DNA of 15,188 nucleotides from Anaerolineales bacterium (GCA_018263655.1 JAANWY010000054.1:1-15188); one strand, 5' to 3'; counted from the stretch's first letter, positions 6,829-14,874 are shown. Program-made: numbers and translations. The notes: a model not told the origin generated them from the letters alone.

Positions 6829-8901
6829 ATGAAACAATATGCTGTCGACCAGCTTCGCAATGTGGTGCTCCTGGGCCATAGCGGTTCAGGTAAGACATCG
6901 CTTGCCGAAGCGATGTTGTTCGACACCGGTGCCGTCAACCGCATGGGGTGCATTGAGGATGGCACGACGGTGGCCGACTTCGACGAGCAAGAGCATAGTC
7001 GAGGTCACTCCATTCATACAGCAGTTGTGCCTGTCGAATGGAACAGCAGCAAACTGAATGTGCTTGACGCGCCTGGCTTCATCGATTTCTTGGGTGATGT
7101 CAGGGGGGCCCTGTCCGTTGGCGACGGTGCGGTTATCGTTGTCGATGCCAGCTCTGGCGTTGAGGTTGGCACCGAATTGGGTTGGGGGTACTGTGAGGAG
7201 ACATATCTGCCGCGCTTGGTCTTCATCAACAAGATTGATCGCGAAAATGTGCGGTTCAAGCGTGTCCTCGATCAGTTGGAAGCCTCTTTTGATGGGGCAT
7301 TTGTGCCAATCCAGGTTCCGATCGGGCAGGGTGGCAATTTTGAGGGTGTTGTCGATCTAGTGTCGATGCAGGCCTACACCGGGGATGGTGAGGGCTCCGA
7401 TGACATTCCAGAGGGTGTGATGGATCAGATCGCGACCTATCGCCAGCGCATGATGGAGGCCGCGGCGGAGAACGACGACGAACTCTTGCTGAAGTACCTC
7501 GATGGTGAGGAACTGACCAGTGGTGAGATGCGGCGAGGGTTCCAGGCCGGCGTCGCATCGGGGTCCATCGTCCCCGTGCTGGTTGGCTCGGCGACGCACG
7601 ACCGCGGTGTCCGCCGCTTGATGGACGCAATGATTGAGTACCTGCCATCACCCTCAGATGCCGCGCCTTACCGGGCCACAAATCCGGCCACTGGCGAGGA
7701 CGAAATGCTTGAGCCGGACCCATCGGGTCCGCTGGCGACGTTTGTCTTCAAGACCGTCGCTGACCCCTATGTTGGAAAACTCACCTTCTACCGGGTATTC
7801 TCCGGCACGATGGCGTCTGACACCCAGGTGTACAACCCGAGGTCGGGTGAAATGGAGCGCTTGGGACAACTCTACGTCATGCGCGGCAAGGAGCAAATTA
7901 CGGCGGATCGCATCACGGCTGGAGACATAGGCGGCGTTGCCAAGCTTGACGAGACCATGACAGCGGATACGTTGTGTGATCGGGATCACCCGCTGGTGGT
8001 TCCGGCGCCGGAGTATCCGACGCCGCTGTATTCTGTCGCTCTGCAGCCCAAGACGCAGGTGGATACGGCCAAGCTCAGCCCGACCCTCAGCCGGCTTGCT
8101 GACGAGGATCCTACCCTGCGTTGGAATCAGGAAGCCAGCACCAAGCAGCTCATCCTGTCTGGTATGGGTGAGACGCACATCAACGTTGCGCTGCGCCGAA
8201 TGGAGGACAAGTTCGGTGTCGGCGTCAACCGCGAGATCCCGAAAGTTCCGTATCGCGAAACGATCACGCGGAGCGGGGCGGCTGAGTACCGTCACAAGAA
8301 GCAGACAGGGGGCGCCGGCCAGTTTGGCGAGGTGCACCTGCGGGTGGAGCCACAGGATCGGGGTGAAGGTTTCGAGTATGATAGTGAGGTCTTTGGCGGC
8401 GCGATTTCTCAATCTTTCATCCCATCCATCGAGAAGGGGGTCAAGCAGGTGCTAGAACAGGGCGCCATAGCCGGCTACCCGGTCGTGGACTTGAAAGCTA
8501 TCGTGTACGACGGCAAGGAGCACCCGGTTGACTCGAAGGACATTGCGTTCCAGATCGCTGGCCGCGAAGCCTTCAAGCTCGCGATGCGCGAGGCTGGCCC
8601 AATCCTCTTGGAGCCAATCATGGACGTGCGCGTCATTATTCCGGATGACGTGATGGGCGACATTCTGGGTGATATGAGCACGCGGCGCGGTCGCGTACAA
8701 GGTACGACCCAGGATGGCCGGAAGGCCGCGATTGAGGCTCAGGTGCCGCTGTCCGAGATGCAGCGCTACTCGCCGGACCTGCGCTCCATGACTCAGGGGC
8801 GTGGGATTTATTTTATGGAGTTTTCGCACTATGAGCAGGTTCCCCAACACGTTACTCAAGAGATCATTGAGCGGGCCAGGCGCGAGGAGGAAGAAGAGTA
8901 G
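6829..8901 (+). CDS. fusA: Elongation factor G-like translational GTPase (EF-G-2 class)
   Basis: A 690-residue, five-domain translational GTPase, the usual EF-G length. GTPase motifs: P-loop GHSGSGKTS (16-24), G3 DAPGF (80-84), G4 NKID (134-137) and a G5-like SATHDRG. Domain II begins near FVFKTVADPYVGKLTFYRVFSG; the domain IV/V signature EPIMDVRVIIPDDVMGDILGD is intact. Canonical EF-G has GHVDHGKT and DTPGH, where the His is catalytic. Here the P-loop is changed and the G3 His is Phe, which places the protein in the EF-G-like paralogue group (as Thermus EF-G-2) rather than as the housekeeping factor. It should bind GTP and ribosomes; its precise role is unsettled. The C-terminus is a Glu/Arg-rich tail (ARREEEEE). 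It is expressed from the promoter at 6619-6647 and is 4 bp from the DUF362 gene. The symbol follows family usage; a second, canonical fusA is expected elsewhere. Confidence 0.93.
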   Translation: MKQYAVDQLRNVVLLGHSGSGKTSLAEAMLFDTGAVNRMGCIEDGTTVADFDEQEHSRGHSIHTAVVPVEWNSSKLNVLDAPGFIDFLGDVRGALSVGDGAVIVVDASSGVEVGTELGWGYCEETYLPRLVFINKIDRENVRFKRVLDQLEASFDGAFVPIQVPIGQGGNFEGVVDLVSMQAYTGDGEGSDDIPEGVMDQIATYRQRMMEAAAENDDELLLKYLDGEELTSGEMRRGFQAGVASGSIVPVLVGSATHDRGVRRLMDAMIEYLPSPSDAAPYRATNPATGEDEMLEPDPSGPLATFVFKTVADPYVGKLTFYRVFSGTMASDTQVYNPRSGEMERLGQLYVMRGKEQITADRITAGDIGGVAKLDETMTADTLCDRDHPLVVPAPEYPTPLYSVALQPKTQVDTAKLSPTLSRLADEDPTLRWNQEASTKQLILSGMGETHINVALRRMEDKFGVGVNREIPKVPYRETITRSGAAEYRHKKQTGGAGQFGEVHLRVEPQDRGEGFEYDSEVFGGAISQSFIPSIEKGVKQVLEQGAIAGYPVVDLKAIVYDGKEHPVDSKDIAFQIAGREAFKLAMREAGPILLEPIMDVRVIIPDDVMGDILGDMSTRRGRVQGTTQDGRKAAIEAQVPLSEMQRYSPDLRSMTQGRGIYFMEFSHYEQVPQHVTQEIIERARREEEEE

Positions 8902-8905
8902 ACGT

Positions 8906-10123
8906 ATGATCGACAGGCGTAGCTTTCCTGGGCGTGGCAAGGTCGCCATTCTTCGGACGCGGCCGGAGACGGTGGTGGAGGACTACGGCCGGCTGATGCA
9001 GCTAGCCGGTTACCGTGAGGCGTTGCCTCAGGACAAGGAAACGCTCCTGAAGATCAATATCTCATGGGACACTTGGTATCCGGCGTGCTCGACGGCGCCC
9101 TGGCAGCTTGAAGGTGTGATTCAGGAACTCCAGGGTGCCGGCTACGCTCTCGCCGGCGTCCACAATGATACGGTCGTGGTGGATACGTCAGACGGTGAGG
9201 TGAACAACAAGCACAAGTACGTCACCGACAAGTACGATGTGCCGTGCGTCTATACCTACAAGCCGGGCGTGGAATGGATACGCTACGAACCCGAAGAGCC
9301 GTTCCTGGTTCTGGATGAGGTCTACCCCGAGGGCGTCTACATCCCCAAAGTGCTCTACGATAGCAACGTTGTCCAGTTGCCTACAGTCAAGACTCATGTC
9401 TTCACGACTATTACTGGCGCAATAAAAAATGCTTTCGGGGGGCTCCTACACCGCAAGCGACACTGGACCCACGCCGTGATTCACGAGACCCTGGTGGACT
9501 TGCTTCAGATTCAGCAGGACATCCACACTGGTCTCTTCGCTGTGATGGATGGCACGTTTGCCGGCGACGGCCCTGGCCCCCGCGCCATGCGTTGGCACGA
9601 GAAGGACGTTATCCTGGCCTCAGCCGACCAGGTTGCCATCGATGCAGTGAGCGCCAAGCTCCAGGGGTTCGATCCTATGTCGCTGCGCTTCATCCGCCTG
9701 GCCCACGACAAGGGCTTGGGCGTTGGCGATCCTCGGGAGATCGAGATTGTCGGTGACGCGGAGATCGCCGAAGAATCGTGGGGGTTTGTTCAGCAGCAAA
9801 CATTTGCCAGCAAGGGACAGCACGCCATCTACCACGGCCCGCTGAAGCCTCTCGAGAAGCCACTGCTGCGATCTCCGTTGGTGCCCTGGTCCTACTTCGC
9901 GTCACACCTGTACCACAACGTCTACTGGTATCCGTTTGTGGGGCGCAAGCGCGTGGAAGAGGCGCTGCGCACGAAGTGGGGCCGGCTGTTTAGGGACTAC
10001 GGCGAGGGCGAGGTCGTGATGCCAGGTATGCGCCCACAGACTTTGGCCATCGCCGCCGGCGGCCTGGCGGCACTGCTTGCGGCGGTTTTGTGGATTGGGC
10101 GCGCGGCGCTGCGAAACCGCTGA
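8906..10123 (+). CDS. DUF362 domain protein with C-terminal membrane helix
   Basis: A 405-residue protein. The phrases LKINISWDTWYPACSTAPWQLEGVI, VVQLPTVKTHVFTTITGAIKNAFGG, FAVMDGTFAGDGPGPR and ASADQVAIDAVSAKLQG mark the DUF362 family, some members of which are associated with iron-sulphur chemistry. I see no ferredoxin CxxCxxC cluster here, so this is the stand-alone form. Residues about 377-398 (TLAIAAGGLAALLAAVLWIG) form a single C-terminal helix followed by Arg, suggesting a tail-anchored protein with a cytoplasmic body. The biochemical function is unknown. ATG 8906 lies 4 bp after the EF-G-like stop, and GAGGAGG inside the end of that gene (8884-8890) may serve as its ribosome-binding site, so coupling is likely. 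Its 3' end is 8 bp from the convergent amrA stop, with no obvious terminator between. Confidence 0.88.
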   Translation: MIDRRSFPGRGKVAILRTRPETVVEDYGRLMQLAGYREALPQDKETLLKINISWDTWYPACSTAPWQLEGVIQELQGAGYALAGVHNDTVVVDTSDGEVNNKHKYVTDKYDVPCVYTYKPGVEWIRYEPEEPFLVLDEVYPEGVYIPKVLYDSNVVQLPTVKTHVFTTITGAIKNAFGGLLHRKRHWTHAVIHETLVDLLQIQQDIHTGLFAVMDGTFAGDGPGPRAMRWHEKDVILASADQVAIDAVSAKLQGFDPMSLRFIRLAHDKGLGVGDPREIEIVGDAEIAEESWGFVQQQTFASKGQHAIYHGPLKPLEKPLLRSPLVPWSYFASHLYHNVYWYPFVGRKRVEEALRTKWGRLFRDYGEGEVVMPGMRPQTLAIAAGGLAALLAAVLWIGRAALRNR

Positions 10124-10131
10124 AAACTGCC

Positions 10132-10728
10132 TCACTCAGAGATAGTGTGCACCTGGAACGTGTACACGTCCAGCTCACCCCCCAACCAGGCATCCGCCGG
10201 CAGCCCCGCTTTCTGACACAGCACTGCCATGAAATCCGCTGGATCACAGAACCGATCCCAGGTCTGTGGCAGCAGGAGTGCTCGTTGGAAGCCGTGCACA
10301 ATCAAAACCCCGTCGATGCAGGGTCTGATGCGGCTGATGAGATCTGTGCTGTCGTCATATCGGATTGCAGCAGGTTCGGTGAGGATTGAGATTTCGATCT
10401 CGACCCCAGGTAGTTCGTCGGGGCCGATGGGCTTGAAGCGCGGGTCGGTGAGGGCGGCGCGCGTGGCGTTGCGTGCCACGTCCATGACTAGCGAACCGCG
10501 CGGCCTCGGCGAGCCGACGCAGCCGCGCAGTGCACCATCCACGCGCACCGTGACGAAGCTAGCACCTTCCTCCAGGAGGCGCTCAGAGAACTCCAATGGC
10601 GGAAGTGCCGGCTCTTCTTCTTCCAGTCCAGTGTGCACAGCGGTCTCCAGGGTCGTGCGAGCGACCTGAAGCAACTGCTTTTCTTCAGCCGGCGTCAGCT
10701 CGATGACGGGTTCAGCGGGTGCGTCCAT
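10132..10728 (-). CDS. amrA: AmmeMemoRadiSam system protein A (AMMECR1 family)
   Basis: A 198-residue AMMECR1-domain protein of usual length. The family's most conserved motif appears as LRGCVG (67-72), preceded by FVTVRVDGA and followed by NATRAALTDPRFKPI and the strand VEIEISILTEP; the C-terminal half has GVLIVHGFQRALLLPQTW. Its ATG at 10728 lies inside the end of amrB (17-bp overlap), so the two are coupled. Known systems pair this protein with a MEMO1-family protein (AmrB) and often a radical-SAM protein (AmrS); the reaction they carry out is not established. No radical-SAM gene is present in this window. Confidence 0.94.
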   Translation of the reverse strand: MDAPAEPVIELTPAEEKQLLQVARTTLETAVHTGLEEEEPALPPLEFSERLLEEGASFVTVRVDGALRGCVGSPRPRGSLVMDVARNATRAALTDPRFKPIGPDELPGVEIEISILTEPAAIRYDDSTDLISRIRPCIDGVLIVHGFQRALLLPQTWDRFCDPADFMAVLCQKAGLPADAWLGGELDVYTFQVHTISE

Positions 10729-11539
10729 TCGAAGCGGAGTATGCTACGGCTGCGTATCCGACGACGCCCGATTTGTCTCCGCCGGTGTCGCCGGAATTTC
10801 GGTAGTCCAGGAGTCTTGGCTGCCAGCCCAGGTCGCCGGCGATGGTCATCAGAGTGATTATCGGCCCGATGCCGCAGGCCTCACCCTGAGCGGCGCGGTC
10901 CACCTCGCCCGCCACCACTGCATCCAGAAATGCCTGGTCCATACGGCGAGCTGTTTCGTGGCTGTGGTAGTGGCTCAGATCGGAACTAACAACTACGAGC
11001 GCCTCCAGATCGTCTTCCGCCAGCTCCGCCAGGTCATGCGCAATGGGCTCCGGATCGATGTTGCCAAACAGGAGTGGCACGATCCGAAAATTCGGCAGCA
11101 CTGTTTGCAGGAAGGGTAGCTCGACCTCCAGACAGTGTTCGGGCGTGTGGGCCCGATTCCCCTCGCGATATGGGTTACCGTGCTGTATCAGCGCTTCCGC
11201 CTGTTCCACCGCCACCGCCACCGATCCGAGTGGTGTCTCGAAGTGGTCAAATACGCCGACGGCGATGCCGTCCACGGGCACGTGGTGTGCGGGCCCCATC
11301 AGATAGACGGTATAGTGTCCGTCGGGCTTGCCGGCCAGAGCACGGAAGCTGTGGCCGGCGATGGGCGCAGAGTAGGGGTAGCCGGCGTGGGGTGCGATCA
11401 CAGCGCGCACGTCGCGAAGTTGACTGACGGATGCCTGTTCCAGGCACGTGTCCACGGCGTCTTGGAGCCGTGTGGGATTCGCGGGATAGAATCTGCCGGC
11501 GACGGCGGGTGGCCGGCGTGTGAGTTTTCGTGCAGACAT
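10712..11539 (-). CDS. amrB: AmmeMemoRadiSam system protein B (MEMO1 family)
   Basis: A 275-residue MEMO1-family protein, a relative of class III extradiol dioxygenases. Conserved blocks in order: PAVAGRFYPANP (11-22), APHAGYPYSAPIAGHSF (49-65), YLMGPAHHVPVDGIAV (79-94), EHCLEVELPFLQ (134-145), VVVSSDLSHYH (182-192) and EACGIGP (220-226). The His/His/Cys positions that bind metal in human MEMO1 correspond to H51, H85 or H86 and C222, all present. ATG 11539 is preceded by AAGG at a usable distance, and a strong promoter lies at 11585-11613. It overlaps amrA by 17 bp, forming a two-gene unit. The enzyme reaction is unknown. Confidence 0.95.
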   Translation of the reverse strand: MSARKLTRRPPAVAGRFYPANPTRLQDAVDTCLEQASVSQLRDVRAVIAPHAGYPYSAPIAGHSFRALAGKPDGHYTVYLMGPAHHVPVDGIAVGVFDHFETPLGSVAVAVEQAEALIQHGNPYREGNRAHTPEHCLEVELPFLQTVLPNFRIVPLLFGNIDPEPIAHDLAELAEDDLEALVVVSSDLSHYHSHETARRMDQAFLDAVVAGEVDRAAQGEACGIGPIITLMTIAGDLGWQPRLLDYRNSGDTGGDKSGVVGYAAVAYSASNGRTR

Positions 11540-11584
11540 CAGATTACCTTACCAGGTCGATGGATCTGAATCTATCACTCTCAT

Positions 11585-11613
11585 ATCATATCAGATTGTG
11601 CTGATCTTGACAA
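11585..11613 (-). promoter_or_regulatory. Sigma-70-type promoter for amrB-amrA
   Basis: On the minus strand: -35 TTGTCA (plus 11608-11613), a 17-bp spacer, -10 TATGAT (plus 11585-11590). The start site would fall near 11578, giving a leader of about 40 nt before ATG 11539. Confidence 0.7.
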
Positions 11614-11632
11614 CAGGGTGCCGCGCGAGGCA

Positions 11633-11930
11633 GCAGTTCTAAGTTTGATTCTAGTACACTGCGGCGGAAATCCTTCGGTAGTTATTTGCTCCAAGGGGAT
11701 CGTCAGATCCCCGTCTGGCGCGCCGTTTCTTGCCGTTTCATAGCTGGTTTTCGTCGCGCAAGGCCGGGATCTAGCGAGCGTAAACTGCCGAAGGATTTAG
11801 GCCGTCGTGTACTAGTGGCTACCCTTGCGAAGGTTTGTGAGCCGGTTTCGCAGCAGAATCACCGTCGGTTATCGCGTGCCATTTCGCTGCGGAGTCACTT
11901 CGTAACCTTCGCAAGGGTCAAGTTTAGAAT
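11633..11930. repeat. Inverted-repeat element copy E2 (core orientation 2), split by another element
   Basis: Arms CCCTTGCGAAGGTT (11822-11835) and AACCTTCGCAAGGG (11904-11917) enclose a 68-bp core (11836-11903). Its reverse complement matches the E1 core at 62 of 68 positions without gaps. The left flank is interrupted at 11655-11815; after removing that insert it aligns gaplessly with the E1 left flank (23 of 28). The right flank matches E1 at 11 of 13. Flanks keep the same orientation in both copies while the core is flipped. Confidence 0.9.
11651..11815. mobile_element. Miniature inverted-repeat element nested in copy E2
   Basis: Ends read CTAGTACAC...CGGC..AAATCCTTCGG on the left (11651-11678) and the same in reverse complement on the right (11786-11815), with four or so mismatches. 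Because CTAG is itself palindromic, it may be a 4-bp target duplication, or the duplication may be only TA, as in the IS630/Tc1 group. The uninterrupted copy E1 carries a single TTAG at this site, confirming insertion. The 100-bp interior has no transposase frame. Confidence 0.85.
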
Positions 11931-12003
11931 CAATACCCGTGAATGAATGGTAGAGCGGCTCACCCTCCCGCAGGTATGTCTCTTCAGTGGAGTTTCTAAT
12001 CTT

Positions 12004-14799
12004 CTATTGCTTCCCGTTGGCCCGCGCCAAGTTCAACTCCAACAACCTCCGCAGAATTTCCTCATCGTCGATGTCGTGGGGCCAGCCGTAAGCGTCCAGC
12101 ACGGCCTCATCCAGTTTGCGGTGGGCCAGCTCCAGCCAGGTGGGGGATGCGTTGTAGAGGTTGGTGAGGGTGCGCTTCTTGAGTTCCTTCTTGGTCGCGC
12201 CGGCCGGGCTGAGCCACGCCTGACGCTTCTCCACCAGCTCGCGCGCCTCCTGGGCGATGGCCTCGACGCGGGGATCGCCGGCCGGCTCTTCGCCTGGCGG
12301 CCAGGGAAAGGGGAAGGTTTCGAAGATGAGAGTTTGTGAGTATCTGAATCCACTTTCGGCATCCCGAAGCTGAGTGCCCGTTCTCCGAGCCCAGAGCTCG
12401 TGTAAAGTCGACTGCAACACTCCGAAGAAATAATCATCCTCGCGTGCTACCACTACGACGGCGCTGGCAGGCCGAATCTCGACGCCAACCCAGACAAATA
12501 CGCGGTGTTTTGAGACCCGTGGTGTGGCAATGTATCGAGGCGATCCGGATACCGCCTCGCGCATTTCAGGTCGCGGTCGCCAGTGCAGCCACCACTCCTC
12601 CTCGAGTCCCTTCGGACGCTTGCCCTGGCGGCTCGGTTTCACGTGCTCACGCACATATTCGAAGGGCTTTTCGTACTGAGCTGCTTCGTCTATCGGCGTG
12701 TCGACTCCAAAATCGACTATCCACATGTCTCGCGATTGACGAGTGATGTCCGAGGCGTTTATCCAGGGCTTGATCACGTCAGAATTGGGGCGTCCATTCG
12801 GATTCCCTGTTGCTCCGAGCATCTTCTGTGCTCGTTCGCTCGAAATATCGAACGGGCCAGTCTTCTGGATTCCTACGAAACAGAAATTCTCATTTTCCGG
12901 CAAACGTTCGGCAGCAGTGAGATCAATTGTGCTGGTTAAGTCCGCATATATTTCTGCAACAGGCGTACTGTCCAATGCCCTGTAATGCTCTGAGCCGTTA
13001 TCAAACCCGATCATTGAGACATGCACTGTCGCTCCATCAAGTACCCAGTTCCGGTCAGACTGAGCCCAGAAGATGTCGCCGGTGTTTTTGATTCGGTCTA
13101 ACACTGTACGGTTTGCCCCACCACGAATTGCCTGGGTGGCGAGTAACCCTGCTCGATCAATCCTGTCTTGTTCGATCAGGGCTCTTGCCTTTTCGAACCA
13201 ATAACACACCAAATCGCTTTGTCGTGGGATGCGCTTCTCATAGAGGTCGCGAAGATCATCGACATATTTGTCACCCAGTTCTCCCCGCATCTTCCGATCG
13301 CCTAAAAATGGCGGATTCCCAATCGCCACGTCGGCCTCGGGCCACGCCGGCTCGACAGGGTTGCCGGCCTCGTCGTAGGCCAAGATAGCGTCCGTTTGCC
13401 AGATGTTTTCCAGTGGTTTGAGGATGGGTTGGCTGGGCGTGCCGAAGCCATTCTCGTGCAGCCACTGGATGTAGCCGATCCAGATGGTGGCTTGGGCCAG
13501 CTCGTGGGCGTACTCGTTGATTTCGATGCCGTGCATCTGGGCCGGCGATACCTGCGGATAGGGGCGCGTCATGCCGGCGTCGCCGGCGAAGGTGGTGACT
13601 TCCTTCTCCAGGTCCAGCAACTGGCGCAGCGCCACGTACAGAAAGTTGCCGCTGCCACAGGCCGGGTCCAGCACCTGCACCTGGGTCAGTTCGTTTAGGA
13701 AGCCCAGAATCGTCTCCTGGATCATGTTCGTGTACTGCGTCACCCACGCCTTGGAGCCCGTCTCCTCCCGCTTCTGGACCAGCTCCGCCACCTCGCTCCG
13801 CACGACGTCCCAGCACCGGCGCAGCGGCGCCATCAGCACCGGCTCCACGGTCAGCAGAATGTCGTCCTTGCTGGTGTAGTGGGCGCCCAACTGGGAGCGC
13901 TTGCTGGGGTCCAGGCTGCGCTCGAAGAGCGTGCCGAAGATGGCGGGTTCGATGTTGGACCAATCCAGCCGGCTGACGCGACGCAGAATCTCCAGGCCGT
14001 CGCTGCCCAGCTCCAGCACGGCGTCGTCCTCGAACAGCCCGCCGTCGAAATGCTCGATCTGATCGGCCCCGAACCAGCCGCCGGCGGCCATGGCCCCGAA
14101 CAGCGCGCCGAGCTGCTGCGCGAAGCCCGACGTCTGCTGGCGCGTCTGCTCGGCCAGGCGGGTGAAGAGGTCGGTCGGCAGCAGACCGATGTCTTCGGCA
14201 AACAGGCAGAACAGCAGCCGAATGAGGAAGTGGGCCGTCTCTTGCGGACCCTCGCCCCGCCGACGCAGCAGATCGGCCAGCCGCGCGAACTCGCGGGCCG
14301 CCTCCCCGGTGACTTGCTCCGTGGTCTGCGGCGCGCGCAGTTGCGCGGGGTCGTGGAAGGCGTGGTAGAGATGCCGGCGCTCCTCGGCCACCAGCAGATC
14401 GTCCAGTGTGATCGTGTAGACGCGCTTGACGGTGTTGGTGAAGTTGGTGTGAATGAGGATGCGTTCGATATCGGAGACGATGAGGAGCGGCGGGTTCTCC
14501 AGCGCCTCGCGGTACTGGAGCAGTTGCTGATAGGCGCGGTCCAGGTCGGCGTGCTTGCCCTTGTACTCCCAGGCGAAGTAGCCCTTCTTCCAGACGTCGG
14601 CCCAGCCCTGACCGCCGCGCTGTTTGGTGGCGCCGGCTTCGAAGGCGAACCACGTGCCGTCGGGGTCGGCCTCGGCCGGCGTCGGGTGGTGGAGGAGCCG
14701 GCAGACGTCGATGAAGTGTTCCTGGGCGGCGGAGCGTTCTTTCAGCGTGGCGTTCCGCCACTTGGTGACGAAGTCTTGCGGTGAGATGTCGGCCGGCAT
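12004..14799 (-). CDS. Type IIL (MmeI-like) restriction-modification enzyme, single polypeptide
   Basis: A 931-residue enzyme that both cuts and methylates DNA, close to MmeI in length. The N-terminal nuclease has the D-X9-E-X-K motif as D68, E78, K80 (ADVWKKGYFAWEYK), within two residues of MmeI numbering. A helical linker spans about 165-365. The N6-adenine methyltransferase has motif I DPACGSGNF (378-386) and motif IV NPPF (495-498). The target-recognition region is about 610-830, followed by a C-terminal helical domain. All catalytic residues are present, so it is predicted active. Such enzymes need no separate methylase or restriction gene, and none is nearby. ATG 14799 has AGAGG 7 bp before it; an in-frame TTG at 14874 lies upstream of the predicted transcription start and is rejected. 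Codons 495-825 are AT-richer than the rest. The recognition sequence cannot be read from this. Confidence 0.93.
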   Translation of the reverse strand: MPADISPQDFVTKWRNATLKERSAAQEHFIDVCRLLHHPTPAEADPDGTWFAFEAGATKQRGGQGWADVWKKGYFAWEYKGKHADLDRAYQQLLQYREALENPPLLIVSDIERILIHTNFTNTVKRVYTITLDDLLVAEERRHLYHAFHDPAQLRAPQTTEQVTGEAAREFARLADLLRRRGEGPQETAHFLIRLLFCLFAEDIGLLPTDLFTRLAEQTRQQTSGFAQQLGALFGAMAAGGWFGADQIEHFDGGLFEDDAVLELGSDGLEILRRVSRLDWSNIEPAIFGTLFERSLDPSKRSQLGAHYTSKDDILLTVEPVLMAPLRRCWDVVRSEVAELVQKREETGSKAWVTQYTNMIQETILGFLNELTQVQVLDPACGSGNFLYVALRQLLDLEKEVTTFAGDAGMTRPYPQVSPAQMHGIEINEYAHELAQATIWIGYIQWLHENGFGTPSQPILKPLENIWQTDAILAYDEAGNPVEPAWPEADVAIGNPPFLGDRKMRGELGDKYVDDLRDLYEKRIPRQSDLVCYWFEKARALIEQDRIDRAGLLATQAIRGGANRTVLDRIKNTGDIFWAQSDRNWVLDGATVHVSMIGFDNGSEHYRALDSTPVAEIYADLTSTIDLTAAERLPENENFCFVGIQKTGPFDISSERAQKMLGATGNPNGRPNSDVIKPWINASDITRQSRDMWIVDFGVDTPIDEAAQYEKPFEYVREHVKPSRQGKRPKGLEEEWWLHWRPRPEMREAVSGSPRYIATPRVSKHRVFVWVGVEIRPASAVVVVAREDDYFFGVLQSTLHELWARRTGTQLRDAESGFRYSQTLIFETFPFPWPPGEEPAGDPRVEAIAQEARELVEKRQAWLSPAGATKKELKKRTLTNLYNASPTWLELAHRKLDEAVLDAYGWPHDIDDEEILRRLLELNLARANGKQ

Positions 14800-14845
14800 G
14801 GTTGAAGCCTCTTGCGCTAACAAGTCAAGGGTCGAAGTTACGTAG

Positions 14846-14874
14846 AATATACTACACAGACGGTGGGGGGTCAA
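14846..14874 (-). promoter_or_regulatory. Sigma-70-type promoter for the restriction-modification gene
   Basis: On the minus strand: -35 TTGACC (plus 14869-14874), a 17-bp spacer, -10 TATATT (plus 14846-14851). The start would be near 14838, leaving a 39-nt leader. The -10 box lies inside an imperfect palindrome, GTAGAATATACTAC (14843-14854 plus two flanking bases), which might be an operator. The tandem array begins 3 bp upstream of the -35 box. Confidence 0.7.

Noticed and set aside
10124..10131. Terminator between the convergent DUF362 and amrA genes
   Set aside because: Only 8 bp lie between the stops and I see no stem-loop with a T-run around them.
11686..11946. Plus-strand open frame of 86 codons
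   Set aside because: Lies wholly inside the nested miniature element and E2, whose repeat structure explains it.
13879..14784. Long plus-strand open frame of 301 codons opposite the R-M gene
   Set aside because: Opposite to the conserved nuclease and linker of the R-M enzyme; it arises from the high-GC codon usage and has no recognisable domain.
14800..14874. TTG start at 14874 adding 25 residues to the R-M enzyme
   Set aside because: The codon overlaps the predicted -35 box and lies upstream of the predicted transcript start; ATG 14799 has a ribosome-binding site and matches MmeI numbering of the nuclease motif.
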